Notes: a model not told the origin generated them from the sequence alone. 64,000 nt of DNA from Portulaca oleracea (GCA_029582165.1 CM055881.1:29878094-29942093); one strand, 5' to 3'; numbered from the stretch's first letter, positions 1 through 12,277 are shown. A program made the numbers and translations.

Positions 1-2613
1 CATCATCAAATTAAGCTAATTACTCACTTAACCTGATGATTAGCGAAGCGGAAATACTCACCTGAGGGCATCACCGCTGTCCATCTAAAAGGACAAGGCT
101 AACTACGTCCCAACACAAGGACCAACGCATAAGATCAACTTTAAACATACATCACCAAAATCATGATTTAAACTTGAGATATACACTTAAAACCACAACA
201 TAGCAACCCAAAAATTATACATGTCAAAAGGTCAAACAAATCCTCTAGTGTTCCTCGTGAGAAGTCTCCCAATTCACCTCAGATTTCCTTAGGAAGCTTT
301 CGAACCTCGCCCGTCTGGGGCTTTACAATTTCCTTTCGTCGGGTTTCCTAAAACGATAAAAACTTCAAAGAATGAGATTAACTCAGTACGTATACATCTA
401 TATTAAAGAGAAACATTTAGAATCTTAATTACTTACTTTAGCGCGGTTCCATTAAATTTACAACAAGTAAAAGAATGGAGAGGTAAACAATAAGTAGAGT
501 ATATTTACATAACAAAGCCAAACTTAACTCGTTCAAGTAAACTGAACCTCATTGGAAACCAAAACTATGAGTACCTTATTTTAATCATACTTGAACATAA
601 TATAAAGAAGGAAAACTAATCATGATTAACTTAACTTAAGTCATGCATGGAAATAGAACAATTCAAAGAACCACACCCGTGAAACTTGGTGAGAAAACCT
701 CTAAAACTTTTCCTTCAATTTAGAGCAGTAGAATTTAACTTTAATCGAACACTTGGTTGTTTTAATACTTACGATCATCGATTAAGCATCCATATGCGCA
801 TACCCGGACCAATCAGGAGATCCAGATGGTGAATAATATCCTATATTGGCGAGATTTCCATGGTGTGCATTTAAGGCACTATATACATATTTTTCTATGG
901 TGTGCACTAAGGCATGGTTATCCTGGTGTGCACTAAGGCACGATTAACATGGTGTGCACTAAGGCACGGGTTCCCTGGTGTATTCTAAGGCACGATTAAA
1001 CATGGACGGGGCCTTTATTAACTTTAAAAAAAAACTTGAACATCCTAACCTTGAAACCTTGATACAACTGGATCCTTATACAAATGTATTCATAACTTAA
1101 AGATTGTACTTATGAAGAAAGTTACTCATGAAATGTCCTTAATATCAAAAGTATTGATTTAACACAAGACTTTCTTATATAAAGTATGCATGGCATAAGC
1201 ACTTAGAGGAAGTTGAAAATAGCTTGATAATTCAACTTTGGTGCTTGAAAACCATAAGAACTTGCGTATACTTTTGAACATAAAACCTAAGAGCTTGCAT
1301 ATAAAACATGAATGGTAAAATAAACATAAAGAACTTGGCATAAAAAGAATAATTCATAATAATATGCATAAGATATCAGGCAATATACGTACCTAATGAT
1401 TCAAAATCACACACTGGACGAGTAGGGACTTGAACAGTTTGTGCGCAACGATCTCTTGGAATGACTTAAAAAGATCATGAATTAGGATTTAACTTAGGTG
1501 GAGGTATTGAAAAGTAACTTAATGAAATTCTAATATAGCTTGATAATGGACTTGTTTCCTAAGGTGTACTTGGAAGGCCATAACTTCTCCCACAAGTATC
1601 GTATCATGGCATAAAAGGACTTTCCGGAAAGCTCAGATTATAAACTCCAACTTTTAAGTTGACCACGAAGGTCAAAAACATAGTTGAAGAGGGTGAAAAT
1701 TATCATCTTAGCAAGCTGCCCAGAAAATACTAATTCAAACTCCAATTATTCGGAGAGTCGCAACTCAAGCTATACTCATAAGTTTGGGGCGTGTAAGCTG
1801 TCTATGGAAAGCTTGAAGCATATACTGCAACTTTTATTTTATTCATAAGCTGATTTGAGCAAGGGAAAAGGTCGGATTTTGGCCAAGAACACAGGCAGTC
1901 ACAGTAAACTTTCTGGGTAAACTCAGATTATTAACTCCTGTTCGGGGACTCATAACTCTCACTCCCGACACCCTATGGCCATGCATTGTACCTTTCTGGA
2001 AAGGTTAAAGTGTCCTCTTCAACTTTATGTTAATCATTTAACCAAAGAGGACTCTAATCCCATAAAAAATACACATCTTTGGACTGACTACAGAATATAT
2101 GCAACTTTGTGCCACTTTACGATTTAGGTCATAACTCATAACATACGGATCGAAATGACGAGTTACAAAAATAGGGTGTTAGCTACATCTTATGCTTCCT
2201 AAGCATATCATAAAATAGATAAAAATCCTATCCCATACTCTCTGGAAATATCGAAAACCAATCAGATTGCAAACTCACCTACGAAAACACTTGCATGTAT
2301 GATTAACTTCATGATTTATCTTAATCACTTCCTAAAATGCATTCTTCAATCATAAGTGCAAATTTCCAGAATTGAAATCATCCGGAAAACCCTCATTTGA
2401 GTCCAAATTAGATGTATGCAAAGCAAAACCTCACATATTTTAAACCTCCCACACATAATCCAACATGCATCCATATTAAAAATCACAAAATCCACCAATT
2501 TGCTAGTTTAAACCTAATCTACTCTCATGCAACTAAACCTTAACCAAGAATTCATCCATTCATAGTGAATTTAATCTCCTAAACTCCATGCATGATAATA
2601 TAATAGCAAGACT
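1..2613. other. Noncoding, probably decayed LTR-type sequence
   Basis: No reading frame of substance and no recognisable protein similarity on either strand. The texture is that of a degenerate plant LTR retrotransposon, but I cannot find both ends or a primer-binding site. The same kind of sequence seems to resume after the MITE at 3580. A 26-bp minisatellite sits at 861-1003. Confidence 0.35.
861..1003. repeat. 26-bp minisatellite, about 5 copies
   Basis: Copies of the core TGGTGTGCACTAAGGCACG begin near 861, 898, 924, 950 and 976. The last four are exactly 26 bp apart, and the first is diverged. Confidence 0.85.
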
Positions 2614-3580
2614 AGGGGGCGTTTGGTGCCCGGCTTTTTGGTTAGCTTTTTGAAGAAAATGGCTTTTTGGAGGCTTTTTGGCAGTTTGACTTATCAATAT
2701 ACCAATTTGGGGTGTTTGGTAAGTTGACAGATTAAATTAGCTTTTTGCTCCCAAAAAGCCAATTTGTAAAAAGCTACTATGAGTAGCTTTTTGTAAATAA
2801 CTGTTGGCTTTTTATATTTTAAATTACCATATTGACCAACTAATTTACAAATACAAAAAATTGCCATCAAATAAAATAATTTAGGTTTAGTTCTTTTTTA
2901 TTGTTCTCTCATCCCTCACTTCAATTCACCGCAGCACAAAAAAAGGTTTGCTCCGCCGCCTGTCTTCTCCAAGCACGTACGCCATATTTCTCCAAGTTAA
3001 TTATCCTTTTGGACAATGGGATTTATTTATGATGTTACTTGTATTCAAAATCTCCTAGTTTCTATCCAAAAAAAATAAAAAATCTCCTAGTTCATTTGTT
3101 TTTCCTACTAATTTGGAGAAGAGATTCATATTGTCATTATGGTTTATGTTGACAATGTAGTTACTAATTGATTATACATATACCTATTGTTTAGAATAGT
3201 ATATAGTTTCTACAAATAAATTATAAAATATCTATATTAAATTGTAAAGTACATCGGGATAAAAAAAACAAACTAAAAATGAATATAAATCATAATGTTA
3301 AACCTAAAAATGAATTAAAATATGGCCGAAGAAACCTAAAATGAATATTAAAAAATCATAATCTTAAAAAATACTAAAAATAAAGCCAAGGGTACAATTG
3401 GAAATAAGAAGAAAAAGTTATCCGACAAACAGCTAACTCTACCAAACACTTTTTACACAAACAGCTAACACAAACAGCCAACACAAACAGCTAACAAAAT
3501 AGTCAAAAGTCAAACAGGTAACTTAACAGCCAACAGCTAAAAACAGCCAACAGCCAATAGCCGGGCACCAAACGCCCCCT
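2614..3580. mobile_element. MITE / non-autonomous DNA transposon, 967 bp
   Basis: It begins with AGGGGGCGTTTGGTGCCCGG and ends with the exact reverse complement; the perfect terminal inverted repeat is at least 22 bp. Just inside both ends are repeated CTTTTTGG / AACAGCCAAC words. It has no coding capacity. The GGGCGTTTGG-type terminus suggests PIF/Harbinger or hAT. Flanking trinucleotides (CTA left, TAA right) do not give a clean target duplication, so the superfamily is unsettled. Confidence 0.8.
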
Positions 3581-4333
<753 letters not shown>

Positions 4334-4879
4334 TTTTTTTGAAATCAAATATAACGATTTTATTAATAGCAAGCCATGCGGCACTTACAATGAAAATAGT
4401 GATTGAACAATTGTAAATCTAAAACATAGATATGAAATTCAACTTCCAAATAACTAATACTAATCTTACTGACGTTCGACTCCGATTTCTTTGATGACTC
4501 TGCATCTTTCCTCGATGACTCTGCATCTTTACCATTGACGGAGAACCTCACAACCCGTGCTATAGCGATTTGAAAGTAGATCTTCATCCAACGTATTAGG
4601 CCACACCAACTGAACAAAAACTCTAAAAAGAGACTAAGAACCCTAAATAAGGGTATAATAAAAACTCTAGAAAGATACTAAAAACCCTAAATAAGGGCAC
4701 AATAAAAACTCTTACAAAAGAAGAGACTAATTTTCTTTGCGTAAACGTAAAACCAAACTAACAATCGGAGTAGAAATCAATCAAATTGGGGCTTACCATC
4801 GACAAAAGAATCGATGACAGCCCCTTCAAGGAAGTGGAGACTAGGGTTTTTTAGAGAGAAAAAGAGAGGAGGAGGCTTC
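4334..4879 (-). mobile_element. Retroposed sequence with 18-bp TSD and poly(A) (processed pseudogene or truncated LINE)
   Basis: The insert is bounded by identical 18-bp direct repeats CCCAAATTACTTAAACTT at 4316-4333 and 4880-4897. A T-run directly follows the left repeat, which is a poly(A) tail on the minus strand, and an AATAAAA signal lies just upstream of it. The minus-strand 5' part contains AAAAAACCCTAG, typical of plant leaders. A long variable TSD plus a poly(A) tail is the hallmark of LINE-type target-primed integration. Internally, a GATGCAGAGTCATC segment and a GAGTTTTTATT(A/G)T block are each duplicated. The parent transcript is not recognised. An 84-codon frame (4363-4617, minus) resembles nothing I know. 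Confidence 0.75.
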
Positions 4880-4914
4880 CCCAAATTACTTAAACTTGGT
4901 ATACCGTAAAATAT

Positions 4915-5468
4915 GTTTTTTTTTTTTGTATTTTGAACCCCGAAGTATAGTGGTATTTATTTTCTGGTCACACAGTTTTCATTGTTTATTTTTTAGACCC
5001 TAAAGTTTATGGGTTGAATAAAAAAGAATCTTAAAGTTTGTAGGTTGAAAAAAAAGGTCCGTGTGCTATTTTTCTTTATCTTCACATGTTTGAATTTATC
5101 TCCCGATTAGCGCTAAACTTCAGGAGTAAGGTCAAAACTGATATTGAAGCTATAATACACCCTTCTTATTCATGTCGGAACTAATTAGACCTTGAAGTAT
5201 CCAGGGTCTAAGTAGTTCTGACATGAATAAGAGAGGTGTATTACAACTTTAGTATTAATTTTAACCTTAGTCTTGAACTTTGGCGCTAATCGGGAGATAA
5301 ATTCAAATATAGGAAGAAAAAGAAAAATAGTACACGAGCTTTTTTTTCAACCTACAAAATTTAAGGTCCTTTTTTAATCAACCCATAAACTTTAGGGTCC
5401 AAAAAATAAACAATGAAAACCGTGGGACCAAAAAATAAATACCCGTTGTCCAAAATACAAATAACCCT
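4915..5468. mobile_element. Mutator-type foldback MITE with 9-bp TSD
   Basis: The element is essentially one long palindrome. The arm up to about 5195 is the reverse complement of the arm from about 5200, sharing TTTGAATTTATCTCCCGATT and TTTCATTGTTTATTTTTT among other blocks. The direct repeat GTAAAATAT occurs at 4906-4914 and 5469-5477. A 9-bp duplication with very long inverted arms and no coding sequence fits a non-autonomous MULE. Transcripts would fold into a hairpin of about 270 bp. Confidence 0.85.
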
Positions 5469-5477
5469 GTAAAATAT

Positions 5478-5826
5478 TATTGGTTACCCATGAAGAACCA
5501 AATAAATGTACCTATACACCTCCTTGTGAATTCTCATGATTATTTCCAAATTGCCTTGGGTAAAAGATGGATCCGATTATATCGGTCTTGGAAACAAAAA
5601 CATATACGATGACGATCACTATCGAAAGAGAAAGAAAAAGAGAAAGAAAAAAAAAGAAAAAAAATTAGACTGTCATACTTTGATGATCGTTGCACTGTTC
5701 AAGTCCTGCAAAACACACTTGGTTAAAAAAAAGAACATGCACTTTAATTATCATTACTTATTTTTAACCTTGATTATTTAAGCTAATTAATACATATTAA
5801 GGAGTGATTTTCTTTGGGTTATTACA
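5478..5826. other. Noncoding spacer
   Basis: Nothing supportable. A Lys/Arg-rich 81-codon frame (5536-5781) is an A/G-rich tract, not a gene. Confidence 0.6.
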
Positions 5827-5893
5827 ATTGTCCTCGGCTCTTAGCCTCCCAAGTGATCCCCGTGTGTGACCGTGTTTCCCCATATTTCCAACA
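5827..5893 (+). repeat. Truncated LTR 3' end (relic)
   Basis: This matches the end of the LTR at 9263-9959, including CCAAGTGATCCCC and CATATTTCCAACA. A short frame starting at ATG 5924 follows and stops near 5998. Its first residues (MDDRVEDHTEQFEG) faintly resemble a copia gag start. It is read as the left remnant of the element whose right LTR is at 9263. Confidence 0.5.
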
Positions 5894-6271
5894 ATCTTAA
5901 GACTTATTGTCACTATGGATGATCGAGTTGAGGATCATACCGAACAATTTGAGGGATGGAATTTCAAGGTGAAGATACTATGGAGTGAAGAAAGATAAGT
6001 TTATGTTGTTTTATACAAGTTTTATTTATTCAAGTTTATTAATTTTAATTATCAAGATTATTGGTCAATCATAATTTATTTGATTGGTGTAGTTAGAATC
6101 TTGATTGTTATTGTTGGCAATGGTAGTTGGTGCTTATACTCAAGAAGTCCAAGGAGTATGATGAGATTGCCTTCATCGAGATAAGTTATCGATTTTAAGT
6201 TGGCATTTGTTTGATTTTGAGTGGCATAAGTTATCTTGATTTGAATTTGGAATAATTTAAATATTTCTTAC

Positions 6272-7154
6272 TGTAGGAACCCAAGAGGGGGGTGAATTTC
6301 ACAAATAAGATCTAAATACTAGGTAAGGACGTTAGAGCAAACTTCCTTGGTTTCAAACCAAGGATTAAAACACAGTGTAACTGAAATACCTCTTTAAAGT
6401 TATATTAATCAAAGAACAAGTTACACTTAGGAAAAAAAGCAAGAAGTAACAACTTGAAGCCAGTTACTGATAAGTTCACTGACCAAGATAGAAGGTCCTT
6501 GAATCAGCTACAGATAAAGATCGTCGTAGGAAAAACCCTAGCGGCGATTTGGAGCATGATGGATTACATTGAAGCTCAAACTCACAAAGTCTTAGTCCTT
6601 CAAGACTTTGGTACACATCAGCTCACCAACACATTTGGCTACAACGAACACTCACCAAAGTCCTCGGCTACAACTCACCAGAGGTCCTTTACTGGTTACA
6701 TTCACCAAGCAAGCATTGGCTACACACTCAGAAATCCCACATATTTCCTACTCTACGATTACTTCCGTGGAATCGCCTACTTTCTCTGTTCTTCAATCGT
6801 CCTTTTTATAGAGGGCTTTGGATGCTTGGACTTGAGACCTTTCAACGGTAACTTGCCTTATGTGTTGATTCTTCCCTTCTGTGTTGAAGCTTGATTTTCT
6901 TTCCTTGTTTCTGAGATATTCTCTAGGAATCACAATCTTCTCTTCCTTCCATTTTCTTCACCAATTGCTTCCTACAAAATAGATATTACAATCGATTAGT
7001 CTGGTTAGAAATATGGAGAGGAAAATTAGATATTTACTTTTCAAGAAAACTTCTATGTTTTTCGTGATTTTGGCTTTCATTCAAAACTTTGTATGCTTCA
7101 TATAAGGTCCTTCGTGGTATGTGCAGGTGAAGGACCTTGACCCTGGTCCCAACA
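6272..7154 (-). repeat. LTR (3' LTR of the minus-strand element)
   Basis: 883 bp. It reads TG…CA on the minus strand and is followed at 7155-7168 by the complement of the polypurine tract. A 146-codon frame inside is not a gene. Confidence 0.9.
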
Positions 7155-7549
7155 ATCTCCCCCTTTTTGATGAAAGACAAAATTCAGCAACAATAAATCC
7201 TTTTTCCCTTTTTTCTTGGATTATCACAAGGTCAATAGGGAATCTCCCCCTTGATACAACACTTAGAATAATTTAGAGGTCGTCTAGAAATCTGCAGCAC
7301 TTGATAAACTTGTCAATACTAAGAGAGGGTTCTCCCCCTCAATTCATGCCACAAGTAACTTAGATCAATGAATGGTTTACAGATGACATACCTCACGGTT
7401 TGTGCCAGATGAAAGACATAAGGATTATCTTATTAATGCCCTTATAGCTGAATGCATCAACGTCCGTGACTCATCTTGCTTTCACTGTCCCCCGTGATCT
7501 TTTCCACAGAGCGGTTATTCTTCTTGAGTGGACCTACTCTGATACCACT
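7155..7549 (-). other. Minimal internal domain of the non-autonomous SIRE derivative
   Basis: 395 bp bounded by a primer-binding site (complement at 7533-7549, TGATACCACT on the plus strand) and a polypurine tract (complement ATCTCCCCCTTTTTG at 7155-7169). It keeps only the gag-proximal leader and the PPT-proximal end, with no frame between. Confidence 0.85.
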
Positions 7550-8430
7550 TGTAGGAACCCAAGAGGGGGGTGAATTTGACAAATAAGATCTACACACTAG
7601 GTAAAGACGTTAGAGAAAACTTCCATGGTTTCAAACCAAGGATCAAAACACAGTGTAACTGAAATACTTCTTTAAAGTTATATCAATCAAAGAACAAGTT
7701 ATACTTAGGAAACAAAGCAAGAAGTAACATCCTGAAGGCAGTTACTGATAGGTTCACTGACAAAGATAGAAGGTCCTTGAGTCAGCTACAGATAAGGATC
7801 GTCGTAGGAAAAACCCTAGCGGAAATTTGGAACATGATGGATTACATTGAAGTTCAAACTCACAAAGTCTTAGTCCTTTAAGACTTTGCTACACATCAGC
7901 TCACCAACACATTTGGCTACAGCGAACACTCACTAAGGTCCTCGGCTACACCTCACCAGAGGTCCTTTACTGGCTACATTCACCAAGGAACCATTGGCTA
8001 CACACTCAGAAATCCCATGGATTTCCTACTTTGCGATTACTTCCGTGGAATCGCCTACTTTCTCAGTTCTTCAATCGCCCTTTTTATAGAGGGCTTTGGA
8101 TGCTTGGACTTGAGACCTTTCAACAGTAACTTGCCTTATGTGTTGGTTCTTCCCTTTTGTGTTGAAGCTTGATTTTCTTTCCTTGTTTCTGAGATATTCT
8201 CTGGGAATCACAATCTTCTCTTCATTCCATTTTCTTCACCGATTGTTCCCTACAAAATAGATATTACAATCAATTAGTTTGGTTAGAAATATGGAGAGGA
8301 AAATTAGTTATTACTTTTTCAGAAAACTTCCCTGTTTTTCGTGATTTTGGCTTTCATTCAAAACTTTGTATGCTTCTATAAGGTCCTTCGTGGTATGCGC
8401 AGGTGAAGGACCTTGACCCTGGTCCCAATA
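7550..8430 (-). repeat. LTR (5' LTR of the minus-strand element)
   Basis: 881 bp, a direct copy of 6272-7154 with scattered substitutions. The terminal ACA is changed to ATA at 8428-8430. Confidence 0.9.
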
Positions 8431-8435
8431 CTTAC

Positions 8436-9262
8436 CTAACCCTATAGTGTGATGGTGAAATCACAATTATGATTAAATGAAGAAATGTTAAGTTTGAGAT
8501 ATGATCATGATAAGTAAGGTCATGGCAAGATATGTATATATCTAGTGATCTTAGGTAATAGAGAGGGCACTCAAAAGTATCATTCAAATTCTTACAAGGT
8601 GACAAGATCATCTAGTGATCCTTGATAAGGGGATGAGAGTAAAGCCCAGTTATAAATTGTCAACAACGGAGCTCCAACTCACACTTGACATATGTGGTCA
8701 AGTTGTGAGTTTAATGGTCAACGACGTTGTAGGACAATTGGAACATCAATTCTATGATTCATCTAAGGTCAGCTGATGCTTAAGGACCCTAATGTTCAGG
8801 AGGTTTGGGTCTATGACTCATTAACATACTTTGAATCTTTGAGATGGGAAGCTCTATTATGGGAGCGTAAAAGTCTGCCTATGCGAGGACGTGAAGTGGG
8901 CCGCTTCGGATAGCCTAGGGTTGGGCCTGATTGTCCTCACAGAAGGTATGGGACACATGGCCGGTTTGAAATAGTGTCTTTATTGTAAGTAAGGTTTTGG
9001 GTTGTATGTGTGTTATGTATCCTATTAGTCAAATAAGGATGTAAAGTTCAAAGACTTGTCTACTTATGCATCCAGACTAATTGAATTTATGTACACTAAG
9101 TGAATGTTCAAGTCGAAAGGCACTTTCATGACGCATAACAACTCCTTAATTTCTCGGGTGTTAAAGTTCTCTAGGAGGTTCCATGAGGTTTTTTTTTTTT
9201 TTTTTACCCAAATAGGGAATCCCGGCCTATTTCAAGTGAAACTCGTGGAATAGCGGGGAATT
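8436..9262 (+). other. Noncoding internal remnant before the LTR at 9263
   Basis: No coding sequence. It continues the sequence interrupted at 6266. It ends in AGCGGGGAAT, a possible short polypurine tract just before the LTR. A T-run lies at 9190-9205. Confidence 0.45.
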
Positions 9263-9959
9263 GTTGGAGTATTTCAAGAGTTAAGGGGTATAAAAGTTAA
9301 ATCTATAAGTATAAAGTTGACCGGAAGGTCAACGGGAAGCTAAATGAGCAAGTTAAACCTAACACGGATCGTGCCAGGCATGACACGACCCGTGTTGGGG
9401 TCCATAAAGTAAGATTATCCTGTACCGATCCAACACGGACCGTGGTGGATCACCACAAACCGTGTTAAGGGCAACACAGACCGTGTTGAGTGCAGTCAGC
9501 CTTAATGGCGTAATCCAACGATTTCAGCCTCTGGATTGATTGAATTGGATGGATAATTGGGATTATTATTGACTGAGAAATCAGTCCACAATCATCCATT
9601 ATTATCCATGGACAAATCCCATGGATCATGCCCCTTGCTATGGAAATGATGCTAAGTTTGAATACTCCTCAAGACCTATAAATAGTGGGTGTTTTTGCTC
9701 ATTCAAACACACCATCACAACCTCTTCTTCCTACTTCTAGAGAGCTTCAACACACTCCTAAGGTGTTGAACCGCAACAACATTCTTGTGAGTCCTTGAGA
9801 GATCTTGTAACTTTGCTTACAAGAAGTTAGATTTTACCCTTGAGTCTTTTCACGATTAAGTGAATAAGTCTTAAGGGGAGACGGGATTGCCCTCAAGTCC
9901 TAGCCACCCAAGTGATCCCCCATCTTGTGTGTTACCATGTTTACCCATATTTCCAACAG
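9263..9959 (+). repeat. Probable complete LTR, 697 bp
   Basis: It begins TGTTGGA and ends TCCAACA, a perfect 7-bp terminal inverted repeat of TG…CA type. A TATA box (TATAAATAG, 9677-9685) precedes a CT-rich leader with CATTCAAACACACC, as expected of an LTR promoter. Its last part recurs at 5827-5893, so it is probably the right LTR of an internally deleted element. Between 9361 and 9500 it carries several palindromic words built on ACACGGxCCGTGT. The element family is undetermined. Confidence 0.65.
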
Positions 9960-10034
9960 AGCATTGCTGCAACTATTTTCTACATGTGAAGTTTGAAATT
10001 GAGGTGTTATCTAAGAAAGTAAATATAGAATCTA

Positions 10035-10236
10035 TGGGTGTGTTTGGTGCAAATGGTTTTCCTTAGAAAATGAATTTTCCTAGAAAATGAATTTTCACTT
10101 GGTATTTTCAAGTGTTTGGCACAAAGAAAAATGATTTTTCTGCAGAACGATTTTCACCTGTTTGGTTGATTGAAAAAATGATTTTTTCAGGAAAACGATT
10201 TTCACCTGTTTGATAATAAGGAGACAAATATTAAAA

Positions 10237-10293
<57 letters not shown>

Positions 10294-10735
10294 TTAAAAC
10301 GGATGTATGAAAGAGAGTGGTGGAGTGACAGAAATATGTGAGAGACAAAAAAATATTAAAACAGGTGCATGAGAAAGAGTGGCGGAGTGACAGCAATACG
10401 AGGGGGAGAGGGAGAGAGAGAGAGGAGTGTAGAGAGAGAAAGATGTGAGAGAGAGAGAGAGAAAGAGAGAGGGAGAAACATTTAAATGGGTGCATGAGCG
10501 AGAGAGAGAGAGAGATTCAAATCGCTGCGTGAGAGAGAATGGTGGAGAGAGAGAAAGAAGGGAGAGAGAACGGAAGAAGAGAGAGAGTAGGGGAGAGAGA
10601 GAGAGAGAGAGAGAAAATAGTTTTCATTAGGTTGAAGTCAAGAAAATAATTTACAAATGAGTGAAAGATTTTCTCCATTTTCCGATCACCAAATACTGGA
10701 AAATGAGAAAATTTTCATCACAACCAAATACACCC
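10035..10735. mobile_element. Tourist-like MITE with GA-rich core, 701 bp
   Basis: The termini are GGGTGTGTTTGGTGC and the reverse complement of GGGTGTATTTGGTTG, and TAT flanks both sides (10032-10034, 10736-10738). Both ends carry GAAAATGA / TTTTCC words. The core from about 10238 to 10615 is a (TG)n tract followed by long (GA)n tracts. No gene: the Leu/Ser-rich and Arg/Glu-rich frames there are repeat translations. Confidence 0.75.
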
Positions 10736-11036
10736 TATGTTTAACTCAGTGTTGTTGAAAGTACATACTACCCGCCGCTTCTATATATATGCCAGCTTAA
10801 TCTTAAGATAGAAAATCAATATGCATAAATATTGAAGCAAAAATAAAAATAAATGTAAAAAAACCCTATTCCGTTACTTTTGAGTCAAACTATATATAAT
10901 TTATTTACTAAGAGTAAAAAGGGTAGAATAGTAATTAAAAATGTAAAAGTAACAATAAAAAAGAAAATATAAATAAGTTAAATTGATAAATATTAAAATG
11001 CAATGCAGATATACAAGAAATGTAGCATAGATGGCC
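10736..11036. other. AT-rich noncoding spacer
   Basis: Nothing supportable in this stretch. Confidence 0.6.
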
Positions 11037-11062
11037 ATAATAATAATAATAATAACAACAAC

Positions 11063-11128
<66 letters not shown>
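11037..11128. repeat. (TAA)n microsatellite
   Basis: About 30 trinucleotide units of TAA/ATA with a short CAA interruption near 11053-11063. Confidence 0.95.
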
Positions 11129-11174
11129 TCAGATTGTTGGGGAAATTGTAAGGCATGAAGGTTGATAATTACTA

Positions 11175-11433
11175 CTCCCTGTATATCAAACAGTTGTCGG
11201 TTTAACTAACCTTTGTTTTATATCACAAAATACTTATCCATTTATAATTTTAATATAATTTTTTTTGAACTAACTACCTTTTATAATAATTTTTTTTGAC
11301 ACAGATAAAAAATAAGTAGGATAGAAAAAGATGTATAAATAATTTAATACTATTATTTCACAACTTTTCATACAACACAATATATATTTAACTAACTCAT
11401 TTTCTTAATTTTTAAAATTTTAGATGGAGAGAG
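11175..11433. mobile_element. Degenerate Stowaway-like MITE
   Basis: It starts CTCCCTGTATAT and ends ATGGAGAGAG, recognisable but mutated versions of the CTCCCTCCGT terminus. TA flanks both ends (11173-11174, 11434-11435). 259 bp, AT-rich, noncoding. Confidence 0.6.
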
Positions 11434-11802
11434 TACGTTAATGTTATGTACAAGTTGCCCAGTTTGTCATGGTGGCTTGTTATAATAATGCATGGATGGC
11501 ATACATAATATCTAACAAACACTGTATACCCTACTCTGCAAATATCCTGGAAAACACAGTGGACAGAACATGAATGTAGCATGTTTCTCTATTAGGGAAC
11601 CGTATAAAACCAAGTTTCTGCAACATCACCCTGAATTTCACTCTAAAATTAAACATCATCAAAAACTGCATTCTATCCTGATAGTTGATAAGTTGATGAC
11701 AAAATTTCTCATATCCCAATAAGCATCGTTTAATTGGTTATAAAACTACTTTTTACCAGAGATGTTATGGATCAATTCTTACCGTTGACAAAATAGCCTT
11801 TA
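11434..11802. other. Noncoding spacer
   Basis: No gene or repeat recognised. Confidence 0.55.
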
Positions 11803-11986
11803 AGAGCATATGCAATGCGGAACTTTATCAGTGAAATTTTTATCTTCTCAGGTTGTCACCTCTCTCCTCGCTTTTTCTTCATTCCATCGAGTTGAACACT
11901 GCAGAGTTCCGTAACTCAGTGAAATGGAAAAAGAGAGAGAGAGAAAATGTAATTCCATCGATAAAGTTCCGCATTACATATGCTCT
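11803..11986. mobile_element. MITE, 184 bp
   Basis: Terminal inverted repeats AGAGCATATGCAATGCGGAA and the complement of AGAGCATATGTAATGCGGAA (about 25 bp, one mismatch) surround a noncoding core. The GAGCAT-type terminus is common among plant MITEs. No clear TSD, so the superfamily is not assigned. Confidence 0.7.
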
Positions 11987-12003
11987 AAAAGTGTAATGTC
12001 ACC

Positions 12004-12277
12004 CACAACTAAAAATATGAGTATTATTAACCACTTTTTTCCAATAAATTTAAAATAGTTGGAAAAATCATTCTTTCAACCATTTTCAAATTGTAGGAAA
12101 AAAAGATGATAGTAAAAATTTTCAACCATTTTAACAAAATTGGTTGGAATTTCCAACCATTTTTCCCATATTTGAAAATAGTAGGAATATGAATTGGTTG
12201 ATAAAATTGTTAGTTTTTCCAACCATTTTAAATTAGTTGGAAAAAAGTGGTTGATAATATATATATTTTTAGTAGTG
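12004..12277. mobile_element. Mini-CACTA (non-autonomous En/Spm-type) element
   Basis: The left end is CACAACTAAAAATAT and the right end is the complement of CACTACTAAAAATAT. The inverted homology continues about 60 bp inward through the words AACCACTTTTTTCCAA and TAGTTGG. The flanking trinucleotides ACC and ACG fit a slightly mutated 3-bp duplication. It is built largely from repeated (T)CCAACCATTTT units on both strands, typical of subterminal transposase-binding arrays. Confidence 0.65.

Larger units (their letters stand above)
6272..8430 (-). mobile_element. Short non-autonomous SIRE-type LTR retrotransposon (LTR-PBS-PPT-LTR, no coding)
   Basis: Two direct copies of an LTR of about 880 bp (6272-7154 and 7550-8430) enclose only 395 bp. 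TSD CTTAC flanks the whole at 6267-6271 and 8431-8435. On the minus strand the element reads TGTTGGGACCAGG…GGGTTCCTACA for each LTR, then AGTGGTATCAGAGT (tRNA-Met primer site) directly against the LTR, and a polypurine tract AAAAAGGGGGAGAT before the 3' LTR. The leader after the primer site (GGTCCACT…CGCTCTGTGG.AAAGATCA) matches the leader of the full SIRE element at 14164-14230, so it is a deletion derivative of that lineage. It encodes no gag or pol and must have used proteins in trans. Confidence 0.9.

Noticed and set aside
6454..6894. 146-codon plus-strand frame
   Set aside because: It lies inside an LTR, antisense to the element. The second LTR copy has a different frame pattern and there is no protein similarity.
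10202..10630. Leu/Ser-rich and Arg/Glu-rich frames
   Set aside because: Translations of (TG)n and (GA)n repeats inside a MITE.
10935..11156. Poly-Tyr frame, and a similar poly-Ile frame at 31901-32089
   Set aside because: Trinucleotide microsatellite translations.
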